This document shows, piece by piece, positions 43,569-52,333 of a stretch of DNA of 64,000 nucleotides. The DNA comes from Myxococcota bacterium. GTDB lineage: Bacteria > Myxococcota_A > UBA9160 > UBA6930. Each line of letters begins with the position of its first letter. Positions within the stretch are counted from its first letter, which is position 1. The position numbers and the translations under genes are program-made. The notes beneath the pieces are model-generated. The model saw only the letters and a list, made by a program, of their open reading frames with translations. It was not told the origin of the DNA and did not search any database. Location of the stretch: NCBI GenBank assembly GCA_028285625.1, contig JANQOX010000015.1, forward strand, positions 1 through 64,000. Reading direction: 5' to 3'.

Positions 43569-44554
43569 GACGCGAGCCCGCCGTGGTCGTAGATCTCGGT
43601 GATCACCTCCTCGATCGGAGGGTTCTCGACGAAGAGGTCCCGCACCGCGTGTCGGCTCGCCACCTGCGTGATCAGCTGGGCCGGCGAGACGACACGGGGG
43701 TCGAACGCGAGCTCCCAGCGCGGCCCTTCGCGAGAGATCACCCGCGCACCCGGGGCGTCGAGCGTGACCTCCGGGTCCTCGAGGTCCACGATCAGGCGTC
43801 GCTCGGGCGAGACGCGTTCGCGCAGATCGGCCAGCGACCCGTCCTGCAGGATGCGCCCGTCTCCGATCACCATGACCCGCTCGCAGAGCGTCTCGATGTC
43901 GTCCATGTCGTGGGTGGTGAGGATCACGGTCACCCCGCGATCGCGGTTCAGCCGCTTCACGAAGTCGCGCACCGCCAGCTTCGAGGGTGCGTCGAGACCG
44001 ATGGTCGGCTCGTCCAGGAAGAGCAGCGACGGCTCGTGCAACAGCGATGCCGCCAGATCGCACCGCATGCGCTGGCCCAGCGAGAGCTGGCGAACCGGTG
44101 TGTCGAGCAGCGGCTCGAGATCGAGCAGGCTCACCATCTCGTCGAGCGTCCTGCGGTAGGACGCATCATCCACGTGGTAGATCGAGCGCAGCAGGTCGAA
44201 CGACTCGACGACCGGAAGGTCCCACCAGAGCTGGGTGCGCTGACCGAAGACCACGCCGATGGCGGCCACATAACGTCGCCGCTCGCGCCAGGGAACGAAG
44301 CCCAGCACCTCGCAATGGCCCGCGTCGGGCACCAGGATGCCCGAGAGAATCTTGATCGTGGTCGACTTGCCCGCGCCGTTCGGTCCCACGTAGCCGATCA
44401 GCTCGCCCTGGCCGATTTCGAACGTGATGGCGTCGAGCGCGACGAGCTCACGGTGTTCGCGCCGCACCACGCCCGCGAGCGCACCGAGCATGCCGGCCCG
44501 GCGTTTCGCGATCTGGAACGTCTTGGTCAGCCCTTCGACCTGGATCTGCGCCAT
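43565..44554 (-). CDS. ABC transporter ATP-binding protein
   Basis: 329 residues from ATG 44554 with GGAGG upstream. Walker A is GPNGAGKST, the Q-loop sits in IGVVFGQRTQLWW, the signature is LSLGQRMRCDL (normally LSGGQ), Walker B is LLFLDEPTIGLD and the switch His is in TTHDMDD. GQRTQLWWDLPV is diagnostic of the ATPase that works with DUF990-type permeases. A C-terminal ~100-residue regulatory domain follows. The gene opens the three-gene exporter operon. The 255-base region upstream, shared with the divergent EamA gene, holds no gene. Confidence 0.92.
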   Translation of the reverse strand: MAQIQVEGLTKTFQIAKRRAGMLGALAGVVRREHRELVALDAITFEIGQGELIGYVGPNGAGKSTTIKILSGILVPDAGHCEVLGFVPWRERRRYVAAIGVVFGQRTQLWWDLPVVESFDLLRSIYHVDDASYRRTLDEMVSLLDLEPLLDTPVRQLSLGQRMRCDLAASLLHEPSLLFLDEPTIGLDAPSKLAVRDFVKRLNRDRGVTVILTTHDMDDIETLCERVMVIGDGRILQDGSLADLRERVSPERRLIVDLEDPEVTLDAPGARVISREGPRWELAFDPRVVSPAQLITQVASRHAVRDLFVENPPIEEVITEIYDHGGLAS

Positions 44555-44666
44555 CGGCGGCCTCCAGCGCGGCCCCGTTGCCGCGCGCGCAACGCCGAAA
44601 GGCCGGCCCGCGATGCGAGGGGGGCCCTCACAGCGGGTCGGCACGGTCCGACGTGATTGTGGCGGG

Positions 44667-44693
44667 ATTCTAGTGCGGATCGGCCGGGTGGAA
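44667..44693 (-). promoter_or_regulatory. Possible promoter of the ABC exporter operon
   Basis: In the 255-base divergent spacer (44555-44809), minus-strand TAGAAT (44672-44667) is a good -10, with TTTCCA (44693-44688) 15 bases upstream as a weak -35. It would give a ~105-base leader before the ATPase start. On the other strand TAGACT (44764-44769) is a possible -10 for the EamA gene. Nothing else stands out in this spacer. Confidence 0.3.
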
Positions 44694-44809
44694 ACCCGCG
44701 TGGCCGAACGGGCAGCCACCCCCTCCACGGTATGCGGCAAGGCCTCCTTCATCGGCCCGGGGCTAGACTGCGCGCTCCCTCCACGGCCCCGGGGCCAGGG
44801 GTCCCCGCC

Positions 44810-45739
44810 TTGGAGCTGCATCAGCCTTCTGGACGAACCGCGCTGGGCCTGGCCCTGGCCGGCACCACGGTGGTGCTCTGGGGGGTACTGCCGCTCGCAC
44901 TCGAGCTGGTGCTCGCCGAACTCGACCCGGTCACGATCACGTGGTTTCGATTCGGGTTCTCGGGGCTGGCGCTGGGGGCGCTGCTCGGCGCGCGGCGCGG
45001 CCTGCCGCCCGTCCACCGGTTGGGCCGCGGCGGCCTGGTGCTGCTGGTCGTCGCCACGGCGGGTCTCGCGGCCAACTACCTCGCCTATCTGGTCGGGCTC
45101 GACCTCACCTCCCCGGCCAACGCCCAGGTGCTGATCCAGGCGGCACCCTTGTTGCTCGCGATGGGCGGGATCGTCGTCTTCCGCGAACGCTTCACCCGGG
45201 GCCAGTGGCTGGGCGTGGGGGTGCTGGTCGCCGGACTCGGCCTGTTCTTCCAGGGTCAGCTGCGGGCGCTGGCAGGCTCGACGGGCACCGAGGGCTACCT
45301 GCAAGGTGTCGCGGCGATGACGCTCGCCTCGTCGACCTGGGCGGTCTACGGCCTCGCCCAGAAGCAGCTGCTCCGCACGCTCTCCTCCCAGGAGATCATG
45401 CTCTGCATCTACCTGGGGTGCTTCGCGTGCTTCAGCTTCGGGGCCGCGCCGTCGGGATTGCGCGACCTCTCTTCAGTCGGGCTCGCGGCGCTGCTGTTCA
45501 CGGGCGCGAATACGCTGGTGGCCTACGGCACCTTCGCCGCCGCCCTCGAGCACTGGCAGGCATCGCGCGTCTCGGCGCTGCTCTCGCTCACGCCGCTGGC
45601 CACGCTCGGCTTCACGCTCGCCGGCGCCTGGTTGCTGCCCGAGTGGGTGGCCGCCGAACACGTCGGCGCGGCGAGCCTGGTCGGCGCGAGCCTGGTGGTG
45701 GGGGGCTCGATGCTGGTGTCACTCACGGGGCGCAACTAG
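44810..45739 (+). CDS. EamA-family (DMT) transporter
   Basis: 309 residues from TTG 44810, chosen because it directly precedes the first membrane helix; no ATG or GTG fits better, and AGGGG is 8 bases upstream. Ten predicted membrane helices form two EamA repeats: GTTVVLWGVLPLALE with WFRFGFSGLALG in the first, and MTLASSTWAVYGLAQKQLL with QASRVSALLSLTPLATL in the second. NAQVLIQAAPLLLAMGGIVVFRERFTRGQWLGV closes repeat 1, a classical drug/metabolite transporter feature. The substrate is unknown. It is followed by an unrelated anchored protein gene. Confidence 0.88.
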   Translation: MELHQPSGRTALGLALAGTTVVLWGVLPLALELVLAELDPVTITWFRFGFSGLALGALLGARRGLPPVHRLGRGGLVLLVVATAGLAANYLAYLVGLDLTSPANAQVLIQAAPLLLAMGGIVVFRERFTRGQWLGVGVLVAGLGLFFQGQLRALAGSTGTEGYLQGVAAMTLASSTWAVYGLAQKQLLRTLSSQEIMLCIYLGCFACFSFGAAPSGLRDLSSVGLAALLFTGANTLVAYGTFAAALEHWQASRVSALLSLTPLATLGFTLAGAWLLPEWVAAEHVGAASLVGASLVVGGSMLVSLTGRN

Positions 45740-45823
45740 GCCCGCCCGGCCCCTCGCGAACGCTTGGGTCCAACCGCGCCGCGAGCGCCCAAGTGGAGAG
45801 GGCGTCCGGTCGATGGAGCCGGG

Positions 45824-47035
45824 ATGCCCCGGGCGCTCTTCGCCGTCGGTCTGGTGTTCCTGCTCTTGCTCCCCGGTGTTGTCTGGGTGCAGGGCCGCGA
45901 CGTGCCCGCACTCGAAGAGGGCGAGCTCGGGCGGACGCCCGAGCCCGTGAGGGCTGCCCTCAACGGGCGAGAGCGGTTGGGCGAGGCCGCGAGCCGGCTG
46001 CGGCTCGACGACATGCCCGAGACGCCGAAGGCGATCGCCGGGGCGCCCGCAGCAAGGGCCACGGCCTGGGTCGCGCGCAACCGGGGGGCGCTGGCTGGCG
46101 TCGAAGCCGTGCTCGAGGCGCCCCGCTTCCAGCTGCGGCCCGAGGATCTCTTGCTCGACGACCCGGCCGAGGTAAGGCGCTGGCGCGCATTGGCAGCCCT
46201 GCTCGTGGTGCGCGCAAGGCTCGAAGCCGACGACGGCCGCCGAGCCGAAGCGCTCGTCGACTTCGAGCGCGCGGCCCGACTCGGTCATCGCGTCGAGGCC
46301 GCCGAGGGCGGTGCCCTGCTCCACGGCTTGATGGGTCTCGAGATGCGAAGCCTGGCGCTGGACGGATTGCGTGACTTCGCGCTCGAAGCACCTCTCTCCG
46401 AGCCCGAAGCGCGAGAGCTGGTCGCGAGACTCGACGACCTGCGCACGGGCACGAACACCTGGCCGCGTGTGTGGGCCGGCGAGTACCGCGCGCTCCGCGC
46501 GGCGCTCGTCGACGGTTGGGGCGGAGACCTCGACGCCGCGGCAAACTGGGCACTTCATCCCAACCGCACGCTCAACCGCTTTGCGGCGCACTTCGATCAT
46601 CTCGCTCGCGAGTCGGCACGACCCTGCACCCAGATGGTGATCCCGCGCATGCGCGGCGAGGACATGACCTTCCTGCGAAAGCTGCGGATCTTCCTGGCGC
46701 CCAACGGCGCCGGAGAGGTGCTCTTCGAGGTGGGACGGCCCGATGCGCGGCGCGTGCACGAGCGGCGCTGCCTGGTCGACACCAAGCTCGGCGCCGTCCA
46801 GGCGACCCTCGCAGTGCGCGCTCACGAGGCACGGCACGGCGCGCTACCGGCGTCGCTGGATCAGCTGGTGCCCGACCTGCTGCCGGCCATCCCGCGCGAC
46901 GCCTTCGACGGCCAGCCCCTGCGCTACGCCCCCGAACGTCGGATGCTCTGGTCGGTCGGCGCCGACGCGCGCGATGCGGGCGGCCGTGGGCCGGGCGATC
47001 CGCTCGATCCGGCCGAGCCGCGCTGGCGCCTCTAG
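45824..47035 (+). CDS. Membrane-anchored or secreted helical protein, unknown
   Basis: 403 residues from ATG 45824, with GGAG 5-6 bases upstream. The N terminus has one hydrophobic segment (ALFAVGLVFLLLLPGVVWV), a signal anchor or signal peptide. The body is helical and rich in Ala, Arg, Leu and Glu (TPR-like spacing around ~110-200). The end (LPASLDQLVPDLLPAIPRDAFDGQPLRYAPERRMLWSVGADARDAGG) resembles the closing motif of many secreted hypothetical proteins in Planctomycetes-like and deltaproteobacterial genomes, where a P..DPF.G.PLRY..... SVG.D pattern recurs. No function is known. Its stop overlaps that of the convergent MFS gene in CTAG. Confidence 0.75.
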   Translation: MPRALFAVGLVFLLLLPGVVWVQGRDVPALEEGELGRTPEPVRAALNGRERLGEAASRLRLDDMPETPKAIAGAPAARATAWVARNRGALAGVEAVLEAPRFQLRPEDLLLDDPAEVRRWRALAALLVVRARLEADDGRRAEALVDFERAARLGHRVEAAEGGALLHGLMGLEMRSLALDGLRDFALEAPLSEPEARELVARLDDLRTGTNTWPRVWAGEYRALRAALVDGWGGDLDAAANWALHPNRTLNRFAAHFDHLARESARPCTQMVIPRMRGEDMTFLRKLRIFLAPNGAGEVLFEVGRPDARRVHERRCLVDTKLGAVQATLAVRAHEARHGALPASLDQLVPDLLPAIPRDAFDGQPLRYAPERRMLWSVGADARDAGGRGPGDPLDPAEPRWRL

Positions 47036-48321
47036 CCCTGCGCCTCGCCCGACCCGGCGGCGCGCGCCAGGTCTTCGCGTAGCCCTCGGCCGCAGAGCAC
47101 GAAGAAGACCGCGGCGATCGCTCCGATGCCGGCAGTGACCAGCAGCGAGTATCGGATCGCCTCGTCGCCCGCCCATGCAAAGGCCGTTTCGTTGAGGAAG
47201 CCCACGAGGAAGGGCCCGAGCCCCATGCCCACGATGTTGAGCACGGTGAGCAGCGTGGCCGAGGCCAGCGCGCGCATGCGCACCTTGACCAACCCCTGGG
47301 CCACCGACCAGAGGGCGCCCACGTACATGTTGTTGATCGTGTAGTAGATGGCGAAGAAGCCCAGTGCGAGGGTGACGTCGCTCGCGAGGTAGAAGGGCAG
47401 CGCGAAGGGCGCCGCGACCACCGACACGATGGCGGGGAGCCACACGTACCAGCGCGCGTCGCGCGCGCCGAGCCGGTCCGACAGGACGCCGCCTACCGAG
47501 ACGCCGACCGCTCCGCCCACGCCGGCCACCAGGCCGAACGATACGCCCACCTGGCTGAAGTCGAGCGCGTGGACCCGCATCAGGAACGCGGCGCCCCACG
47601 AGAGCACGGCATAGCCCGCGAGGGCCTGGAAGCACGCGGCCAGGGTGAGCAGCACGAACGATCGCTGGGTGCCGAGGGTGCGCAGCACCTCGCGCAGGGG
47701 CGGGGTCTCGGTGTCGACCGCCCCATGTTCGGCGGCGCCTCGGGCCGGCTCGCGCACGGTGAACAGCAGCAGCGCGACGAGCGGAAGGCCCGCGGCGCCC
47801 AGCACGTAGAACGGTGTGCGCCAGTCTCCCGACCAGTCGCGGATCAGGCCGCCGCCCATGAAACCGAACATCACGCCCAGGTAGATGCCCATGCCGTAGA
47901 TCGAGAGCGCCGTGGCGCGCCGTTCGGGCGGGAAGTAGTCCGAGATCATCGAGTGGCTCGGTGGGGTGCCGGCGGCCTCGCCGATCCCCACGCCGAAGCG
48001 CGCCAGCGCCAGATGCAAGGCGTTTCCGGCGAGCCCGCAGACCGCGGTCATGGCGCTCCAGACCGCGAGCCCCGCGGCCACGATGTTGCGGCGGTTGCTG
48101 CGGTCGGCGAGCCGCGCGATGGGGATTCCCGCGAGGGTGTAGAAGAGCGTGAAGGCCGGGCCGAGCAGCAGGCCGAGCATGGTGTCCGAGAGCTGCATCT
48201 CGGCCTTCACGTCCTCGATCACCATGGCCAGCACCTGCCGATCGATGAAGTTGAAGACGTAGACGACGAACAGGACGGTGAGCACGTAGCGTGCGTAGGC
48301 CCTGGAAGGTGTGGCGTTCAT
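47032..48321 (-). CDS. MFS transporter (organic anion/substrate permease type)
   Basis: 429 residues, 12 membrane helices in two halves. FIDRQVLAMVIEDVKAEMQLSDTMLGLLLGPAFTLFY at the start and ARFGVGIGEAAGTPPSHSMISDYFPPERRATALSIY are typical of the anion:cation-like and spinster-type MFS proteins found in catabolic clusters. GIPIARLADRSNRRN is the conserved loop 2-3 motif. It is the last gene of the six-gene minus-strand operon and its start overlaps the LLM gene by ATGA. Likely uptake or efflux of the operon's substrate or product. Confidence 0.88.
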   Translation of the reverse strand: MNATPSRAYARYVLTVLFVVYVFNFIDRQVLAMVIEDVKAEMQLSDTMLGLLLGPAFTLFYTLAGIPIARLADRSNRRNIVAAGLAVWSAMTAVCGLAGNALHLALARFGVGIGEAAGTPPSHSMISDYFPPERRATALSIYGMGIYLGVMFGFMGGGLIRDWSGDWRTPFYVLGAAGLPLVALLLFTVREPARGAAEHGAVDTETPPLREVLRTLGTQRSFVLLTLAACFQALAGYAVLSWGAAFLMRVHALDFSQVGVSFGLVAGVGGAVGVSVGGVLSDRLGARDARWYVWLPAIVSVVAAPFALPFYLASDVTLALGFFAIYYTINNMYVGALWSVAQGLVKVRMRALASATLLTVLNIVGMGLGPFLVGFLNETAFAWAGDEAIRYSLLVTAGIGAIAAVFFVLCGRGLREDLARAAGSGEAQG

Positions 48322-49217
48322 CTCGTGGCCTCGGCCAGCCGTTCGACGAAGGGCCGCACCGATTCGGGCGTGCGGCAGAAGGCGGCGACCGCGAACGACG
48401 CGAGGGTCGCGCCCGCTTCGGCGAGCTCGGGCAGGCGGTTCAACGTGCGCTCGAGATCCGGACGTCGATCGGCATCGAGAACGATCGGCGCGTGTGCGCG
48501 CACGCCAAAACCCTCGTGGCTACGCCCGGCTTCGGCGAGCGCCTGGCGCACGGGGGCGAGGCCGGCGCGCAGGGCCTCGGGCGAGCCATCCATCGGCATC
48601 CAGCCCACGGCGTGCTCGGCGATGCGGCGCGAACCCGCGGCGGTGGGCGCCACCCCGAGCCAGACGGGGACGCCGCCCGCCTGCAGCGGCTTCGGAAAGG
48701 CGCGCAGCGCTTCGACCTTCGCGCCGTCCCAGGAGAAGGTCGAAGGGTCTTCGCACCAGAGTGCGCGGCAGGCGCGAAGCGTCTCGTCGAGGGTGCGCCA
48801 GCGCTTCTCGAAGGGCCGCACGCCGGCGAACTCTTCGGCCTGCCAACCGACGCCCACGCCCAGATCGAGCCGGCCGCCGGAGAGCTGGTCGAGCGTCGCG
48901 GCCTGCTTGGCGAGAAGCAGCGGCGGCCGCAGCGGCGCGATCAGCACCCCGGTACCCAGGCGAACGCGAGTCGTGACCGAAGCGAGCGAGGCGAGCACGA
49001 CCAGCGGCTCGGGCCACGGCTCGTCGTCGGGCAACGGGAAGCGGCCGTAGGGGTAGCGATCGGTGCGCGGTCCGATTGCGAGGTGGTCCGGCAGCAGCAG
49101 CTGATCGATGCCCAGGTCGTCGGTCATGCGGGCCAGTTCGACCAGCCCACGTGCGTCGCCCGCGAACAGGTGCGACAGCCCCGAGACGGTGATCGAGCAG
49201 CCGATGCGCTCAGTCAT
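48318..49217 (-). CDS. LLM-class flavin-dependent oxidoreductase (F420- or FMN-type)
   Basis: 299 residues. Luciferase-like TIM-barrel features: DQLLLPDHLAIGP, TTRVRLGTGVLIAPLRPPLLLAKQAATLDQLSGGRLDLGVGVGW with the GVGVGW pyrophosphate loop, and WLGVAPTAAGSRRIAEHAVGWMP. The pattern is that of TIGR03619-like, F420-dependent enzymes, but a reduced FMN-type monooxygenase is also possible. No F420 biosynthesis gene is in the window. It sits between two MFS genes (ATGA overlap downstream, 22 bases upstream) in the operon with a P450 and a ketosteroid-dehydrogenase-like flavoprotein, so a second oxidative or reductive step on the same substrate is likely. Confidence 0.88.
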   Translation of the reverse strand: MTERIGCSITVSGLSHLFAGDARGLVELARMTDDLGIDQLLLPDHLAIGPRTDRYPYGRFPLPDDEPWPEPLVVLASLASVTTRVRLGTGVLIAPLRPPLLLAKQAATLDQLSGGRLDLGVGVGWQAEEFAGVRPFEKRWRTLDETLRACRALWCEDPSTFSWDGAKVEALRAFPKPLQAGGVPVWLGVAPTAAGSRRIAEHAVGWMPMDGSPEALRAGLAPVRQALAEAGRSHEGFGVRAHAPIVLDADRRPDLERTLNRLPELAEAGATLASFAVAAFCRTPESVRPFVERLAEATR

Positions 49218-49239
49218 GTCGTCGCCCCGATGCGCGCGC

Positions 49240-50484
49240 TCATCCCGACACCCCCTGCGCGTCGCGGCCGTGCTCGCGCCGGATCCAGAACAGCGAGCCC
49301 AACACGAGGGCCATTGCGACAGCGTAGCCCCCGAATGCCGTGTCGTAGCTGCCGGTGCGGTCGTGGATCCATGCGGGAATGAGCGCGCCCAGGGTGCCCG
49401 CGGGCGCCAGCACCAGCATCAGGGTGCCGTAGATCTGCGCCATGTGGCGCACGCCGAAGCAGTGGGCGACGGCCAGGGGAAACACCACGTCGCGCGCGGC
49501 CGCGGCGAACCCGTAGGTGGCGACGAACGCTGGAATCGAGCCGGGAGCGGGCACGAGCAACAGGATCCCGGCCGAGACGGCGAGCAGCGCCTGGTTGGCC
49601 AGCAGCGCCGTGCGCGGGGTGAGCCGGTCGGCCACCAGGCCCATGGCAACCTTGCTCACCAGCCCCATCCCGATGGCGACGCCGAACCAGTCCGCCGCGT
49701 CGCCGCGCGACAGACCCTGCTCGACGAGTGCGGCCACCAGATGCTCGACGATGCCCAGGAAGTAGACGAAGAAGGCGAAGAGCGAGACCGCGAGCACCCA
49801 GAAGCTGCGGGTGCGGAGCGCCGCGCGCAGGTCGAGCCCTTCGGCTGCGTGCAGGGCGAGCCCTTCGGCGGTGGGGGAGGCCGCAGGGCCAGGGTCGCCC
49901 GCGGGCCGCGGTGGCTCGCGGCGCTCGCGAACGACGAAGGCGGCGAAGGGCAGGATCACCAGGGCGCCGCCCAGGCCGAGCACCAGCAGCGCCTGCCGCC
50001 AGTCGGAGGCCTCTGCGAGCCGGGCCACGGTTGGCGCCAGGATCATCCCACCCAGGTTCGAGCCCGTGTAGACGATGCCCAGTGCGAGCCCGCGGCCGCG
50101 TGCCACCCAGCTCGCGACGACGGCCCCGATCACGATGTCGCCGAAGCCCACCATCAAGAGCCCGAGCATCACGTTGGCGACGTAGAGCTCCGCCAGCGAC
50201 TGCATGCGCGAGAGAAGCACGAACGTTGCGGCGAGCAGCACGGTCGCGAGTAGCAGCACCGGGCGTGCGCCGAAGCGTACGGCGGCGGCACCCGCCAGGG
50301 GGCTGCCCAGGGCGATCACCAGCAGCAGCGGCGCCCGCGCGGACGAGAACTGCGCGCGGGTGAGGTCGAGCGCCTCGGTGATGTCGAGCAGCAGCGGGCC
50401 GTAGACGTAGCTGTAGCCGAGGCCGAGCTGGCAGACGAGGCAACCGAGGACGACCCATAGGGCCCGTCCACGCAGGTCGGACAC
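49240..50484 (-). CDS. MFS transporter (oxalate/formate- or monocarboxylate-like)
   Basis: 414 residues from GTG 50484, 15 bases downstream of the P450 gene. 12 membrane helices; LGYSYVYGPLLLDITEALDLTRAQFSSA at the N terminus and LYVANVMLGLLMVGFGDIVIGAVVASWVARGRGLALGIVYTGSNLGGMI are typical of MCT/OFA-type MFS members that carry small carboxylates. The C-terminal half has RHMAQIYGTLMLVLAPAGTLG. Two different MFS proteins in the same operon suggest separate handling of substrate and product. Confidence 0.87.
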   Translation of the reverse strand: MSDLRGRALWVVLGCLVCQLGLGYSYVYGPLLLDITEALDLTRAQFSSARAPLLLVIALGSPLAGAAAVRFGARPVLLLATVLLAATFVLLSRMQSLAELYVANVMLGLLMVGFGDIVIGAVVASWVARGRGLALGIVYTGSNLGGMILAPTVARLAEASDWRQALLVLGLGGALVILPFAAFVVRERREPPRPAGDPGPAASPTAEGLALHAAEGLDLRAALRTRSFWVLAVSLFAFFVYFLGIVEHLVAALVEQGLSRGDAADWFGVAIGMGLVSKVAMGLVADRLTPRTALLANQALLAVSAGILLLVPAPGSIPAFVATYGFAAAARDVVFPLAVAHCFGVRHMAQIYGTLMLVLAPAGTLGALIPAWIHDRTGSYDTAFGGYAVAMALVLGSLFWIRREHGRDAQGVSG

Positions 50485-50499
50485 GGTGGCGCGCGCGAG

Positions 50500-51693
50500 C
50501 TAGCGGTTGAATTCCACCGGCATCGACTCCCAGCCCTGCACGAACTCGGTGCGGATGCGCTCGAGCTTCGACTCCTGCACCTCGTACTCGGGGGCGAAGC
50601 CCAGCAGCTTCTCGAAGCAGAGCTTGCCCTCGAGCTTGGCCCAGTGCAGCCCGATGCACGCGTGCACGCCGTGGCCGAAGGTCAGGATGCGCGGGGAGGT
50701 TCGATGGATGTCGAACGTGTCGGCGTTCTCGAACTCGCGCGGGTCCCGGTTGGCCGAGGGGTAGAGGAACATGATGGGCTTGTCGGCGGGGATCTCGACG
50801 CCGTGGAAGCTCACGGGGTTGGTGGTGACCCGCATCAGGAACTGCGTCGGCATGTCGTATCGCAGGATCTCCTGGTAGGCGTTCGGGATGAGCGACGGGT
50901 CGGCCACCAGTTCGGCGCGCTGGTCGGGGTGCTGCCAGAGCCGGTGCACGCCGCTGGCGAAGGTCTTCGGGAACGTCTCCGCGCCGCCGATGATGAACAT
51001 CGACAGGTGCGAGGCCGCTTCTTCGTCCGCGAACTTGCGGCCGCCGATCTCGGTGTTCACCACCAGGTCGATGACGCTGCCGTCCTCGGTGCCCGCGGCG
51101 CGGCGCTTCTGGATGAGTTCGGCGAAGTAGACGAAGAGCTCGTTCATGGCGGCCAGCCCGTCGGCGGTCATTCCCTCGACGCCCTCTTCTCGGCCGAAGA
51201 ACCGCCAGACCAGCTCGTTCAGCATGTCGGCGTCTTCCATGGGGAAGCCATTGGCGAGGCAGGCGACCTTCACCGACACCTTGGTGGCGAACTCGTTGAA
51301 GAGGTCGGCGCCCGCGCCGTCCTGGATCGGGGCGAAGGCCTCGTCCACGAAGGCCTGCACCTTGTCCGCGTTGCGGCGCACCACGCCCGGCGTGAAGTAC
51401 CGGGAGATCTTCGAGCGCAGCTCGGTGTGCGTCGGCGGGTCCATCATGTTCACCATGGGCGTTACGGGCTGCACCTTGGTCAGCAGGTGCGATGCGGTGG
51501 TGCCCTTGGCGGCGGAGTAGTTCTCCGCGTCCATGCTGGCCTGCCAGATGTCTTCGAAGCGCGAAAGCGCGTAGGCCTCGTACTTCTCGTTCTTCAGGTG
51601 GTAGCAGGGCGCTTCTTCACGCAGGCGCGCGTAGACCGGGTGCGGGTTCTGGATGACCTCTTCGGAGAAGGGGTCGTAGTGCAGGTCGCTCAT
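50500..51693 (-). CDS. Cytochrome P450 (third locus)
   Basis: 397 residues with AGGAGA before the ATG. The I helix is atypical, GGAETFPKT, where the acid-alcohol pair Glu-Thr is kept but the usual AGxxT has Gly-Gly-Ala. ExxR is in QEILRYD. The heme loop is FGHGVHACIGLHWAKLEG with Cys346 followed by Ile rather than Leu. The sequence differs clearly from the two P450s at 18.6 and 23.5 kb and belongs to another family. It is the third gene of the operon, 38 bases after the SRPBCC gene. No redox partner gene is close. Substrate unknown, possibly a steroid- or terpenoid-like molecule, judging by the operon. Confidence 0.92.
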   Translation of the reverse strand: MSDLHYDPFSEEVIQNPHPVYARLREEAPCYHLKNEKYEAYALSRFEDIWQASMDAENYSAAKGTTASHLLTKVQPVTPMVNMMDPPTHTELRSKISRYFTPGVVRRNADKVQAFVDEAFAPIQDGAGADLFNEFATKVSVKVACLANGFPMEDADMLNELVWRFFGREEGVEGMTADGLAAMNELFVYFAELIQKRRAAGTEDGSVIDLVVNTEIGGRKFADEEAASHLSMFIIGGAETFPKTFASGVHRLWQHPDQRAELVADPSLIPNAYQEILRYDMPTQFLMRVTTNPVSFHGVEIPADKPIMFLYPSANRDPREFENADTFDIHRTSPRILTFGHGVHACIGLHWAKLEGKLCFEKLLGFAPEYEVQESKLERIRTEFVQGWESMPVEFNR

Positions 51694-51731
51694 ACGGGTC
51701 TCCTGGGGAGCACGTGGCTCAGGGTCGTTGG

Positions 51732-52331
51732 CTACTCGAGTCCGTGGCGTTTCTCGAGCGTCGCCATGATCTGGTTGGCGAGGCCCTCGGCCGCCGGGGT
51801 GAGCATGGGTTTCATCATCGCGTTCACCATCGGGGCCATGGGCCCTCCCGGGTCGACGCGCAGATGGAAGGTCAGTCGGCTGGTGCCGGCCGCGGGGCCG
51901 GCGTCGGCGCTCTGGGCGCGCTCGGCCCGGCCGTGCACCAGGCCGTAGAAGAAGCGCGCGATCGCGGCGAACAGACGCGACAGCAGGCCTCCCGTGGGCG
52001 GTGCGGGTTCGCCCGCCGCCGGCGCCGCCGTCTCGTCTTCGTAGGGCGCGAGCTGGAAGGTGCCGCTGCCCTCCATCACCTCGTTCAGGCCCTTCAGGCT
52101 GAAGGTCACCCGCTCGGGTCCGGCCCACTCTTCGATCAACACCTGGAACTTCACCGTGCGCGCCATCACGCCCACGTCTCCCTTGAGCGTCCAGGTGCTC
52201 TCCTTCTCGGAGAGCTTCTCGTGCGATTGGTAGCCGGCCACGAACGGCGCCCAGTTGTCCATCTCCTGGACGAAGTCCCAGATGGTGTCCACCGGTAGCT
52301 TGGCCGTGGTCGTGTACTCGACCTCGGGCAT
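51732..52331 (-). CDS. SRPBCC (CoxG-like) protein with an unusual insertion
   Basis: 199 residues, 2 bases after the flavoprotein gene. The N-terminal MPEVEYTTTAKLPVDTIWDFVQEMDNWAPFVAGY and the central VTFSLKGLNEVMEGSGTFQL are standard CoxG/SRPBCC (START-fold) features, and the C-terminal LTFHLRVDPGGPMAPMVNAMMKPMLTPAAEGLANQIMATLEKR is the long closing helix. Between strands, residues ~98-150 are an insertion: Ala/Pro linker, then a hydrophobic-amphipathic helix (GLLSRLFAAIARFFYGLVHG), then another linker. The SRPBCC cavity binds hydrophobic ligands. The inserted helix could dock on membranes or cover the cavity. It probably carries or presents the substrate to the P450. Confidence 0.82.
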   Translation of the reverse strand: MPEVEYTTTAKLPVDTIWDFVQEMDNWAPFVAGYQSHEKLSEKESTWTLKGDVGVMARTVKFQVLIEEWAGPERVTFSLKGLNEVMEGSGTFQLAPYEDETAAPAAGEPAPPTGGLLSRLFAAIARFFYGLVHGRAERAQSADAGPAAGTSRLTFHLRVDPGGPMAPMVNAMMKPMLTPAAEGLANQIMATLEKRHGLE

Positions 52332-52333
52332 GC

